Origin: Streptomyces sp. P3
Lineage (GTDB): Bacteria; Actinomycetota; Actinomycetes; Streptomycetales; Streptomycetaceae
Reading direction: 5' to 3'
Length of the DNA stretch: 64,000 nucleotides
Assembly (NCBI GenBank): GCA_016893485.2
Contig: JAFEKX020000001.1
Span: forward strand, 3,162,001 to 3,226,000
In this document: positions 51,117 to 60,299 of the stretch, one piece after another
Layout: every line of letters begins with the position of its first letter
Numbering within the stretch: position 1 is the stretch's first letter
Made by a program: the position numbers and the translations under genes
The notes under the pieces: model-generated
What the model saw: the letters and a program-made list of their open reading frames with translations, nothing else
What the model was told of the DNA's origin: nothing
Database searches by the model: none

Positions 51117-53387
51117 TCAGCCCAGCGGGGTCATGGCTCTCGACCAGATGCCGTAGGGGACGTCGGTGACGGGAGTGCCGGAGATTCCTTTCAGCGGCAG
51201 GGGTTCGAGGCTCTTGTTCAGGTCGATCCGGTAGACGACGACGGCCGTGGACACGGACTTGGCCGTGCCGACGTACCAGGCGGCCGTGTCGTCCTGCGTG
51301 GTGCCGGTCTTGCCCGCCACCCCCGCCCCGGCCTTCGCGTCCTCGGGGTGCGCGGTGGCGAAGGAGGCCGTGAGCGCGTCCGTCACCTCGTCCGCCGTGG
51401 TCTTGCTCATCGCCCGGTTGGGCCGCGGCCGTTCGAGAGGGACCCCGGCGCCGTTACGGGTGATACGGCGGACCGAGTACGGCTCCGTGTGCACCCCCGG
51501 CGTCGAACGTGCCGTACGCGCTCGCCATGCGCAAGGCACTGGGCGTGGCATTGCCCATCGACAGCGCGGGCACCTGCGCCCCGAAACTGGACGAGAGCAG
51601 CCCGGCCTTCTCCGCGGTCTGCCGGACGGTCGTCAGGCCGGTGTCCATCCCGAGCTGCATGAACGGCGTGTTCACGGACTGGGCGAGCGCCTGGCGCAGA
51701 CTGATCTGGCCGTACGACTTGTTGCCGTCGTTGTGCGCGGCGACCTTCTTGCCGCTGCGGTCCCAGTACGGCCCCTCCGGTGTGGTGACCGGCACGGCGT
51801 CGTCCCCGTCGTACAGCGTGTCCGGGGTGACCGGGGTCGGCGGGCTGCCACGGGTCTTGGTGACGCCGTGCTCCAGCGCGGCGGCGTAGACGAACGGCTC
51901 GAAGGCCGAACCGGCGGGCACCGTCGTCGCGTTGGACTCGTTGAAGCCCTGCGTACGGTGGTCGGGGCCGCCGTAGACGGCGAGGATGCGGCCGTCGGAG
52001 GCGACCGAGGAGGCGCCGTAGTGGGCGGTCTTGGCGCCCGTCGGGTCGTTCTTCTGCGCGTCCTTGCGGGCCTTGGTGACGGCGTCGGTCAGCTCGGTCT
52101 CGCGATCGCGGTCGAAGGTCGTGTAGATCTGGTAGCCGCCGAGGTCGAAGTCCTTGTCCGAGATGTGCGCGGTCTTCTTCACGTACTGCGTGGCGAGTTC
52201 GACCAGGTAGTCGCTCTGCTTGCCGGTGTCGTAGGTCTTCGACTGCTTGAGCGGCTCGGGGAACGTCTTGTACTTGGCGCGCTCGGCCGGGGACAGCTTG
52301 CCGATCTTCACCATGCGGTCCAGGATCCAGGACCAACGGGCCACCGCCCGGTCGTGGTTGGCCTTGCTGAGCGTCGGGTCGTAGAGGCCCGCGCCCTTCA
52401 GCAGTGAGGCGAGGAAGGCGCCCTGGCTGGCGTTGAGCTGGCTGACGTCCTTGCCGTAGTACGCCTGCGAGGCGCGCTGCAGTCCGTAGGTGCCGCGGCC
52501 GAACCAGCTGGTGTTGAGATAGCCCTCGAGGATCTTGTCCTTGCTCATCTTGTTGTCGAGCTTGAGGGAGATCATCGCCTCGGTGAACTTGCGGCTGACC
52601 GTCTGGTTCTGGGTCAGGTAGACGTTCTTCACGTACTGCTGGGTGATCGTCGAGCCGCCCTCGGTGTCACCCTCGCCGACCGTGCGGTACAGGGCGCGGG
52701 CGATCCCCTTCATGGAGATGCCGGGGTCGCTGTAGAAGCTCTCGTTCTCGGCGGCGAGGACCGCCCAGCGGACGTCGGTCGGGATGTCCTTCAGCGGCAT
52801 CGCCTGCCGCTGCACCCACCCAGTGCGGGCCATGGGCGTCCCGTCGGACCAGAAGTACACGTTGTCCTGCTGGGTCGCGTACGTGTTGAGGTTCGAGGGG
52901 ATGTCGGTGGCCGCGTACGAGACGACGAGGAACAGTCCGCTGAGGCCGATGGCGGCGGCCACTCCCCGAGCCACTGCCGCCAGGAGGGCATCCAGTGCCG
53001 CCAGCCGGTGCGGCCGGGGCGGGGGTACTGCGGGCGGAGCTTGCGGACGTACGGGGTGAGGAATATCACGGCCGGTGCGAGGCGTGCGGCGACCGGGGCG
53101 AAGCGGGTGCGGAGGATCGCGGCGAGGCGGGAGAGACGGGTGCGGAGGGACGGGCGGGGGTTTTGTGTCCCCGGCGCCGTGCCGGTTCCGGCTCTCCCGG
53201 GTATCTCGGACGCCTCGGGTATCTCCAGATCGGACACCCGCAGCTGCATGGTCTCGTCGGGCCTGAACCCGGCGGGGAGCTTCAACTGCATCGTCTCGTC
53301 CGGTGCCTGGCGTTCCTCCCCGTCCCCCTCGTGGGTCACGACGCGACTCCCCTCCGCACTCCGTATTACTCGCACAGGCAGACGCAT
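51117..53387 (-). CDS. bifunctional penicillin-binding protein (GT51 + transpeptidase; frameshifted)
   Basis: About 756 residues. A disordered cytoplasmic N-terminus with two DETMQL repeats precedes a membrane span (GVAAAIGLSGLFLVVSYAA). The GT51 domain has AVLAAENESFYSDPGIS and EGGSTITQQYVKNVYLTQNQ. The transpeptidase domain has SxxK region PAGSAFEPFVYAAALEHG, SxN as AQSVNTPFMQL and KTG as VAGKTGTTQDDTAAWYVG. In the first, the lysine is glutamate (S-A-F-E), which would disable acylation. Shifts near 53000 and 51505 interrupt it. Synthesises peptidoglycan glycan strands; D,D-transpeptidation is doubtful. ATG at 53387. Confidence 0.85.
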
Positions 53388-53589
53388 TGACGTACGAGGG
53401 TCCTGAATGGTTGCCGCGGACGCGACTGCAAATCCCGGTTCCCCGGCCTCACAGATCACGCGGCGCCCTCAAATTACCAGTGGTCTTCGCAAGTTCTCCA
53501 TATAAGAAAACGACAGAACAGGACACAGCCGAAACCTTCATGAAAAACAAGGTGCCGTACTCATGTGGATGTAGGGCTAGCCTGCTGCC

Positions 53590-53796
53590 ATGCCTCGCTA
53601 TGAGTACCGCTGCCGTACCTGTGGGTCCACGTTCGAAGTCAGCCGGCCTATGGCGGAGTCCTCCGCGCCGGCGGACTGTCCCTCCGGGCACGACGACACC
53701 GTGAAGCTGCTGTCCGCCGTGGCTGTGGGGTACGTCCTCGCCTGCCGCGGGCGGAGGAGGGGGCGGTGGGTGTTGCGGCGGGGCTGCTGCGGCTAG
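53590..53796 (+). CDS. FmdB-type zinc-ribbon protein (frameshifted tail)
   Basis: MPRYEYRCRTCGSTFEVSRP then DCPSGHDDTVKLLSAVAVG: the N-terminal CxxC zinc half and the DCPSGH second half of the FmdB family. The expected glycine/cysteine-rich tail (GGGGGGGCCGGGCCG type) is scrambled by indels near 53735 and 53780. Function unknown, suspected regulatory. ATG at 53590. Confidence 0.78.
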   Translation: MPRYEYRCRTCGSTFEVSRPMAESSAPADCPSGHDDTVKLLSAVAVGYVLACRGRRRGRWVLRRGCCG

Positions 53797-53831
53797 ACAG
53801 GGGCCGCGCGCTGTCGGGTGCCGGCACGTCG

Positions 53832-53862
53832 TGGCTGGTCGCGCAGTTCCTCGCGCCCCTGG
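53832..53862 (-). repeat. dispersed hairpin repeat, short form (inverted)
   Basis: TGGCTGGTCGCGCAGTTCCT then CGCGCCCCT, the reverse orientation of the common form with one base changed. Lies between the convergent FmdB and HAD genes. Confidence 0.72.
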
Positions 53863-53870
53863 GGCTTGCC

Positions 53871-54686
53871 CTAGGGGCTTGATGGGTGGGCCGCTCTCAG
53901 GAACTCGCGCACGATGCGCTCGCCCGCCAGGGCGCCTCGCTCCAGTAGGGCTGTGACGTTGGGGGCCGTCCAGGCCTCGTCCGCCAGCTCGCCGTGGCCG
54001 GGGCGCCAGGACTTGTCCGCGGCCAGCAGGAGGTCGGCGTCCAGCAGGGAGTCGCCCGCTGCGAGGGTCAGGGTGGCGTTGGTGCGGTGGGCCACCTCGC
54101 GCATCGCGGCGCTCTTGGTGAGGGGCTTGGGGACCGCGTAGATCTTGCGGCCCTGCAGAGAGACCGTCCAGCCTCGGTTCTCCGCCCAGACCGCCAGGTC
54201 CTTCACCCATTCCTCGGGAGCAACTCGCGCTCGACCACCAGGTAGGCGAAAAGGTCCTCGGCGATGCGGTGCTTGCGGACCCAGGCGGGGGTCGGCGGTG
54301 GCCGCGAGGTGGTCGCGTACCTCCTCCAGCGGCGCGCACTGGGCGGCCAGCTTCGCCTGGACCTGGGTGTGCCAGTCCTCGTCGGTCACGCCGTCGACGA
54401 GGAGGTGGCCGCCGTTGGCGCAGATCGCGAACGTCGGCTCGGGGCCGGGCAGGTTGATGCGCTGGTACTGCTTGCGGGTGCGGGTGGTGGTCGGCACGAA
54501 GACGGCCGTGTCACCGAGTTCGGTGAGCAGGGCGGCCGACGTCTCCGTCATGAAGGACAGCGGCCTGCTCTCGTGCACCTCGACGCAGAGCAGCCGGGGC
54601 GCCCGCGCGTCCGGCATCGTGAGGGCGAGGGCTGCGGCGGAGTAGATGAGCGTACGGTCGAGGTCGCTCGCGACGAGTACCGGCAT
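53871..54686 (-). CDS. HAD-family hydrolase of the Ter biosynthetic module
   Basis: About 270 residues, Cof/sucrose-phosphatase-like HAD. Motif I is VLVASDLDRTLIYSAAAL, motif II region AVFVPTTTRTRKQY, cap segment TFAICANGGHLL and motif IV LTLAAGDSLLDADLLL. Two compensating indels near 54230 and 54290 scramble about 20 residues. Its ATG overlaps the StiP stop (TGATG), so the two are translationally coupled. In Ter operons described by Anantharaman, Iyer and Aravind (2012), a HAD phosphatase acts with PRTase, TRSP and lyase partners to make a predicted nucleoside-like metabolite. Confidence 0.84.
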   Translation of the reverse strand: MPVLVASDLDRTLIYSAAALALTMPDARAPRLLCVEVHESRPLSFMTETSAALLTELGDTAVFVPTTTRTRKQYQRINLPGPEPTFAICANGGHLLVDGVTDEDWHTQVQAKLAAQCAPLEEVRDHLAATADPRLGPQAPHRRGPFRLPGGRARVAPEEWVKDLAVWAENRGWTVSLQGRKIYAVPKPLTKSAAMREVAHRTNATLTLAAGDSLLDADLLLAADKSWRPGHGELADEAWTAPNVTALLERGALAGERIVREFLRAAHPSSP

Positions 54687-55843
54687 CAGACCGCCACCGC
54701 CCTGCCGTCGGCACCGGTCGCACCGCGCGTGTACTTGGGGTGGATCAACCCCACACAGGTGTACGGCAGTTCGGCCACCTCCTCGACGGGTACGCCCCGC
54801 TGCTCGGCGAGCAGTCTGACGTGGTCGAGGTCGGCACCCGCACCGGCCCGCGCGAGGATCTTCCAGGGCACCCGGCGCAGCAGCACCCGGGTGGTCTCGC
54901 CGACACCCGGCTTGACGAGGTTCACGTCGTGGATGCCGTACTCCTCGCTGATCCGCTCAACTGCCGCCCAGCCCTCCCACGTTGGGGTGCGGTCGGCGGC
55001 GAGCAGTTCCTTGGCGAGGACGGTCACCGCGTCCGAGACCTCCGGGAAGCGGGCGGCCACGGCGTCCAGGAAGTCCACCGAGACGTCCGCGCCGGCGAGT
55101 TCGCGGTAGAACTTCGCGCCGTGGAAGTCGTGCGGGCCGACCAGGTCCGAGCGCAGCACCGTACGCGAAATCAGGCCCGACACGGTCGAGTTGAGACAGG
55201 CGGAGGGAATGAGGAAGTCCTCGCGGGTGCCGTACGTCTTCACACAGGAACCGGGGTCGGCGAGGACCGCGATCTCCGGGTCGAAGCCGGTGATGCCGTC
55301 GGACTCCTCGAACTCCCTGATCGCCTCGGTGAGTTCGCGGGTGATGGCGCCCTTGCCGGTCCAGCCGTCGACGAACACGACGTCGGCGGGGTCGTGGTGG
55401 GCGGCGAGCCAGCGGAGCGCGTTGGCGTCGATGCCTCGGCCGCGCACGATCGACACGGCGTAGTGCGGGAGGTCGAGACCGTGGCGGTGCTGGGCCCAGC
55501 GGCGCATCAGGACGCCCACGGGGGTGCCGGCGCGGGCGAGCGAGACGAGGACGGGGTGCGGGGAGCGTTCGGCGAGGACCAGTTCGGTGACCGCGCCCAC
55601 CGCCAGGGCGAGGCGCTCGGCGGCCTCGCCCAGGGCGGTGTGGAACAGCTGCTGGTACTGCTCGCTCGGCTGGTACTCCACCGGGAGCGACTCCGCGTAG
55701 TGGGCTCCGCCGCTCTGGATGGCCTCCTCGCGCTCCTCGGTCGGCGCCTCCAGGGTCACGTCCGAGAGGTCCTGGAGCAGCCAGCCGACCTCTTCCGGGG
55801 CGTACGAGGAGAAGGCGGGGCCGCGGAGGGGGTCGGGGAGCAT
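54686..55843 (-). CDS. StiP-like phosphoribosyltransferase/PELOTA protein of the Ter module
   Basis: A 385-residue protein (PRTase_1, pfam11202 with a C-terminal PELOTA_1 RNA-binding domain, pfam15608). Landmarks: SYAPEEVGWLLQDLSDVTLE, EEAIQSGGAHYAESLPVEYQ, LVSLARAGTPVGVLMRRWAQ, DVVFVDGWTGKGAITRELTE (PRPP-binding-loop analogue) and NLVKPGVGETTRVLLRRVPW. ATG at 55843 is preceded by GAAAGG. The upstream TRSP reading runs into it without a stop, so a fusion or a lost stop cannot be excluded. The HAD gene follows with a one-base overlap. Predicted to add a ribose or base-like moiety in the Ter metabolite pathway. Confidence 0.8.
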   Translation of the reverse strand: MLPDPLRGPAFSSYAPEEVGWLLQDLSDVTLEAPTEEREEAIQSGGAHYAESLPVEYQPSEQYQQLFHTALGEAAERLALAVGAVTELVLAERSPHPVLVSLARAGTPVGVLMRRWAQHRHGLDLPHYAVSIVRGRGIDANALRWLAAHHDPADVVFVDGWTGKGAITRELTEAIREFEESDGITGFDPEIAVLADPGSCVKTYGTREDFLIPSACLNSTVSGLISRTVLRSDLVGPHDFHGAKFYRELAGADVSVDFLDAVAARFPEVSDAVTVLAKELLAADRTPTWEGWAAVERISEEYGIHDVNLVKPGVGETTRVLLRRVPWKILARAGAGADLDHVRLLAEQRGVPVEEVAELPYTCVGLIHPKYTRGATGADGRAVAV

Positions 55844-57228
55844 GGCGGGCCTTTCGGGGACGTACGAGGGGATCACCGCGAGGACTACGTGCGGGGTGTG
55901 TTCGGCGAGCCTCGCCAACAGGCCGTCCGGGGCGTGGAGTTCGGGGGTGTCGGCGGTGTCGTCGAGCACGGCGACCACGGCGTCGAAGTCGGCGCCGGCG
56001 ATGTTGTAGGCGTAGCGGTCGCCCGGGCCGTCCGCGGGGGTGTCGTGGGCGGGGAAGGTGAGGCGGCTTCTGATCGCGTACCCGGGGTCGTCCACGGCAA
56101 GGACGGGTGAGCGGGTGGTGGTGGAGTACGTGACGCTGGCGTCGACGATCTGTTCCAGTTCGCGGGCCAGGCGGAGGGGGTGTACATCAGCTCTTCGAAG
56201 CCGAGGATGTGTACGCGGCCCTCCGGGAGGGCTTCGGCGAGGCGGGCTGCCATCGCCGGGAGGGCTTGTTCCAGGCGTATTCGATGCGCCGGAGTGAAGC
56301 CGTGACGTCCACCGTCCGGGAGGTTTCTGGGCCAGCGGAGATCGACTCGGGTGGTTCGGCTGTGAGTCGGGTGCGGGTCGGTGGGGGCTGGTCGCGCAGT
56401 TCCCCGCACCCCTGAGGGGTCGGCGTCCAGGTCGGCTTTTAGGGGCGCGGGGAACTGCGCGACCAGCCCGGACGGCGCTGCAGACGACCGACTACCTGTC
56501 CCGGCACCCTCCGACTCGTACCTCGCCACCAGCTCCTGGCCCTTTTCAAGCACCCCGGCGGGCAGACTCACCGTGCCCGATGCCGCCGCGACAAGGTCCA
56601 CCCTCGCGCGGATCTCCGCCGCGAACTCGTCCAGCCGCCCCGCGTCCGCCGCCGAGCGCATGTCCACGAGGGCGACGACCACGTACCGGCCCGGGGTACC
56701 GCTCGTGCAGGTCGCGGATGGTGTTGAGGACCGTGTTGCCGGTGGAGAACTCGTCGTCCACCAGGACCAGCGGACCCTCGCCGGCGAGGAGGGCCGGGTT
56801 CTCGGGGAGGAGGAGATGGGACGTGGCGTGGGAGTGGGACTCCTCGAAGCCCCCGCCGTGGCGACGCCGGGGACGGGGGCGGCGGGTGGAGTGGAGGTAG
56901 GGGCGACCGCGATGCCGTCGGCGACCGCGTGGCCGAGGCCCGTCGCCGTCTCCGCGTAGCCGAGGACCACCGCCCGCCGGGACTCCTCCGTACCGAGGAG
57001 CTCGCGGACCCGGCGGCCCAGGGTGAAGCCGTAGCCGTAGACCACCGTCGGGGACTGCGGGACGTGCTTGCCGAGCACGTTCGACACGAGGAGGTGGGCC
57101 CGCTTGGGGTTGCGGCGGAGGGCCAGGCCCAGGAGGTCGGTCAGCTCGGGGTCGCCGAGCAGTTCGACACCGAGCCGCTCCGCGACCCAACTGCCCGACC
57201 AGACACCGTCGTTCACTGCCTTGTTCAT
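55844..57228 (-). CDS. PRTase_2-TRSP protein of the Ter module, with in-frame palindromic insert (frameshifted)
   Basis: About 460 residues. N-terminal PRTase_2 domain (WVAERLGVELLGDPELTDLL, LVSNVLGKHVPQSPTVVYGY, GYAETATGLGHAVAD, HSHATSHLLLPENPALLAGE, PLVLVDDEFSTGNTVLNTIR) and C-terminal TRSP domain (GRHGFTPAHRIRLEQALPAM, VHILGFEELMY, YAIRSRLTFPAHDTPADGPG, DRYAYNIAG). The linker contains an in-frame pair of inverted dispersed repeats (56382-56469). Shifts near 56880, 56700 and 56180 break the frame. The 3' limit is set at the StiP start. ATG at 57228, 14 bases after the CitE-like stop. Confidence 0.78.
56382..56469. repeat. head-to-head pair of dispersed repeats inside the PRTase-TRSP gene
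   Basis: 56382-56413 is an inverted copy (GGGGGCTGGTCGCGCAGTTC then CCCGCACCCCT) and 56440-56469 a direct copy (TAGGGGCGCGGGGAACTGCG then CGACCAGCCC). The arms, about 30 bases each, face each other across 26 bases, so the DNA or mRNA can form a long hairpin. The gene reads open through both. Confidence 0.82.
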
Positions 57229-57242
57229 ACGTCCCTTGCGAT

Positions 57243-58409
57243 TCAGCCGGGGATTCCGGCGGCGAGCAGCTCCACGAAGCCGACGTCCTCGCGTGCGACC
57301 CCGAAGATCTCGGCGCGCAGCATCGTCCGCTCGGCCCAGGCGCGGTGCGGCTTCACCTCGTTCATCTTGTTCGTGTACGCCGAGCGCAGCACGCCCCCGC
57401 CGCCCCGCTCCGGCCGGAGGATGTCCTGCGCGTCGCAGAACTCCTCGTGGCTGACCACGGACAGCGCGTGCACGGGCAGCACGTGGGTGGGGTGGATGCA
57501 GGTCTTGCCCAGCAGGCCGTTGGCCTGGTCGAGGGCGATCTCGCGGAGCAGGCCGTCCATGGCGTGCTCGATCAGCGCCTCGCGCAGCTCCTCGGCCTGG
57601 CCCTCCAGGAAGGGGCTGCGGCGCAGCTGCGGCTTGAACATGCGCTCCTGGACGCGGAAGTACTCCCACACCGGGCCGGTCACCGTGAAGCCGGTGCCGT
57701 CGGCGCGGCCCAGCATGTTCACCACGTCACCGATCACGTTGGCGACGATCTGGACGTCGTAGGCCGTCATGTCGGAGGCGCGGCGCAGGCCGTACGACGA
57801 GCAGAAGTCCGTCACGCCGAGGCGCAGGGCGAGGACGCGGTCGCGGTACTTGTCGACGGCGCGGGAGATGCCCTCCAGGGTCTCGACGCGCGACTCGCGG
57901 TACAGCAGCTCGGGCGACTCCAGGACCGGCATGCCGAACAGCCGGTGCCCGCTCGCCGCCTCCGCGGCGACCAGCGCCTCCAGGAACGGCGTGCCGCTCT
58001 CCTCGGTGAACTTCGGCATCACGAAGCCGGAGAGGAGCCGTACGGCCGGGCCCATGCGGCGTACGAGATCGGGGATCTGCTCGGGCACGCGGACACGGAT
58101 GAACAGCAGCGGAAGCTCGACGTCCGGGCGGGCGGCCAGGTCGGTGAACTGCCGGACCAGGTTCTCCTCGGCGGCGGGCACGTCCTCGTCGCCGATCGAG
58201 TCCTCCAGGCACAGCACCATCGACACCACTCCGTGCGCCGCCAGCTTGACGATGTCGTCGGCGAGACGGGGGCGGGTGGCCGGGCTGTAGAGCGTGGCGC
58301 CCAGGGCCGCGGCGAGCAGCCGGGCCGGGGAGTCCGCGTCGAACTCGCACGGCTCCTGGAAGAAGAGACGCTGCCGTACCTCAGGGGCAATGTGCCCGAA
58401 ATGACGCAT
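57243..58409 (-). CDS. HpcH/HpaI aldolase / citrate-lyase-like protein of the Ter module
   Basis: A 388-residue TIM-barrel CitE-like protein. Landmarks: GHIAPEVRQRLFFQEPCEFD, VVSMVLCLEDSIGDEDVPAA (acidic metal ligand), LSGFVMPKFTEESGTPF, LALRLGVTDFCSSYGLRRAS (metal-binding region) and LLGKTCIHPTHVLPVHAL (substrate-phosphate region). Members cleave or condense CoA-thioester or 2-oxoacid substrates; in the Ter module it is predicted to build part of a nucleoside-like compound. ATG at 58409 follows GGGGGAG. Intact and first in the HAD-StiP-PRTase operon. Confidence 0.86.
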   Translation of the reverse strand: MRHFGHIAPEVRQRLFFQEPCEFDADSPARLLAAALGATLYSPATRPRLADDIVKLAAHGVVSMVLCLEDSIGDEDVPAAEENLVRQFTDLAARPDVELPLLFIRVRVPEQIPDLVRRMGPAVRLLSGFVMPKFTEESGTPFLEALVAAEAASGHRLFGMPVLESPELLYRESRVETLEGISRAVDKYRDRVLALRLGVTDFCSSYGLRRASDMTAYDVQIVANVIGDVVNMLGRADGTGFTVTGPVWEYFRVQERMFKPQLRRSPFLEGQAEELREALIEHAMDGLLREIALDQANGLLGKTCIHPTHVLPVHALSVVSHEEFCDAQDILRPERGGGGVLRSAYTNKMNEVKPHRAWAERTMLRAEIFGVAREDVGFVELLAAGIPG

Positions 58410-58583
58410 AAAGCTCCCCCGCGGTGCCGATGTGACTCGTGAACGTTTTCGATAGGTGGCCGGTAATAGTACGTACAAACCCATGTCGGGGTTCCCGCCG
58501 GGCATGAACTTCAGGTAACTCGGCCGTGTCGGTGTCCGAACCCCACGTTGTCGTGACCAGGACCGAGAGGGCAGGATGACCGC

Positions 58584-59352
58584 ATGACGCACGCCATGCT
58601 GAAGGGGTCGAACGTCCCGCTGGAGGCCACCACGGTACGTGCCGTGCTGCGCTGGACTCCCGGGCAGGGGGTCCCTGACGTGGATGCCTCGGCGCTGCTC
58701 CTCGGCCCCGCCGGTCAGGTGCGTTCCGACGAGGATTTCGTCTTCTACAACCAGCCCCGGCACCCCTCCGGGAAGGTCTGGTGGCTCGGCAAGAAGCGGG
58801 TCTCGGAGGGTCCCACCGACACGATCCAGACAGATCTGGCCGGTGTCGAGTCCGAAGTGAGCCGGATTCTGGTGGTCGCTTCGGCGGAGGACAACACCTT
58901 CGACCGCGTACAGGGGCTGCGCATCCTGCTGTACGACGCGGGGGTCGCCGAGGGCGAGCCCCTGCGTATTTATTTCGACATCAAGCCGGAGACCGGCGAG
59001 GAGACCGCGCTGATCTGCGGGGAGCTGTACCGGCGGGGTGACGGGTGGAAGTTCCGGGCGCTGGGTGAGGGGTACGCCAACGGGTTGCGTGGGCTCGCGA
59101 TGGACTTCGGGATCACGGTGGACGAGTCGGAGGGGGGGGGTCGTTCCTGAGGCCTCCCAGCCCTTGCCTCCGGCGGTTCCGGAGCAGCCCGCCTACGGGT
59201 ATCCGCAGGCCGAGGAGCCGGTGACCCAGCCGGCGTACGGGTATCCGCAGACCGCGCCCGCGGGGACGTACGGGTACCCGCAGCCGGTGCCGTCGGCGAC
59301 CGCGCCGGATCCTGACTTCCGGTTGCCGCCGCAGGGGCCGCAGTTCATCTGA
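58584..59352 (+). CDS. TerD-family protein with YGYPQ-repeat tail (G9-tract frameshift)
   Basis: The TerD domain (residues 1-180: [57 protein letters not shown]) is complete. Just after it lies a run of nine G (59132-59140). As written, TGA ends the protein at residue 188; with one more G it continues [20 protein letters not shown] with repeats of AYGYPQ to the stop at 59352. The tail is Pro/Tyr-rich and likely disordered. The gene is divergent from the CitE-like gene. Confidence 0.85.
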
Positions 59353-59386
59353 GGGTGAGTGCGTGGTTGTTCGGGTGCGGGTCAGT

Positions 59387-59442
59387 GGGGGCCGGTCGCG
59401 CCCACTCGGCGGAGCCGCACATCGGCACAGCCCCGCGCCCCT
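59387..59442 (-). repeat. dispersed hairpin repeat, long variant (inverted)
   Basis: Reverse of the long form: read on the minus strand AGGGGCGCGGGGCTGTGCCG then ATGTGCGGCTCCGCCGAGTG then GGCGCGACCGGCC. It matches the copy at 5811-5863 closely, showing that the long centre is a distinct subfamily. Confidence 0.75.
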
Positions 59443-59451
59443 GAAGGGGAG

Positions 59452-60184
59452 CTATCGCTCCACCTTCGTTGTAACCCCCGGCCCCACTGCAGGCCCCATC
59501 CGTACAGCCTGTCCAGCTCTGCCTGGAAGCCGTAGACGAACTTCACTTCTCGGCGGACGACCAGTTCGCCCTTGACGTTCTCGATCATCACCACCGCGCA
59601 GGAACGGGCCTGGGGGTGGCGTTCGTCGAGGCCTATCTCGATGCGGGGGCCGTTGCTGGGGTAGAGGGTGACGATCGCGTGGGTGCGGTCGAAGGCGGGG
59701 GTCTGGTCGTAGATGTAGACGAAGACCAGGAGGCGCTTGATCTGGTCACGGTGGTCGAGGTTGACGTACATCGTCTCGCCGGACGCGGAGCCGAAGCGGT
59801 CGTCGCCGCTGAGTTTCACGTACGGGGGTGAGTTGACGTCTCCCAGGAGGCCGCCCAGGGGTTGCACCACGCCCTTGGTGCCGTCCATCAGTTCGTAGAG
59901 GCAGCCCAGGTCCAGGTCGACGTTGACCATGCTCTGGCTGTGGCCCATGACCTCGGGGGCTTGAGCGCCTTGAAGGGGTGGCGCAGCAGGCTGTCGCGCT
60001 GGAGGCCGCCGATGTCGGAGGTCCGCATCCGCCAGGTGAGGTTGACGCGGAGGTTGCCGGTGGCCGCGCCCTGCTTGGTGAGCGAGACCTGGTGGTGCCG
60101 TTTGGTCAGTTCGATCGCGTTGCTGGCCGCGCTGCCCGAGTCGAAGTCGGCCTCGCGCCGCCATATCCCGTCGAAGAAGCCCAT
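59452..60184 (-). CDS. TerD-family protein, TerF/TerX-like (frameshifted)
   Basis: About 245 residues. It begins MGFFDGIWRREADFDSGSAA and has LRVNLTWRMRTSDIGGLQRD, then (after a shift near 59960) MGHSQSMVNVDLDLGCLYEL, the acidic loop region PYVKLSGDDRFGSASGETMY and QARSCAVVMIENVKGELVVR. The C-terminus GLQWGPGVTTKVER ends at TAG 59452 after a missing base near 59475; as written it would run on through the repeat. A strong terminator separates it from the DUF475 gene. Confidence 0.8.
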
Positions 60185-60224
60185 TCCCGCCCCCACGCTC
60201 GCATCCACGTCCCGCCTGACAAAG

Positions 60225-60274
60225 CTGTCGGGGCGGCCGGACAGAGGACATGTCCTCGACGGCCGCCCCGACAG
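60225..60274. terminator. nested double hairpin terminator
   Basis: Outer perfect stem CTGTCGGGGCGGCCG / CGGCCGCCCCGACAG (15 bp). The 20-base loop itself contains the palindrome GAGGACATGTCCTC at 60244-60257. Located 26 bases after the DUF475 stop. Confidence 0.82.
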
Positions 60275-60299
60275 AAGCGTTCCCTCACCAGGGAGCTTG

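Noticed and set aside
54686..56095. One 469-residue StiP protein starting at 56095
   Set aside because: The first 84 codons match the end of the TRSP domain; the StiP family starts near SYAPEEVGW, with ATG at 55843 and GAAAGG before it.
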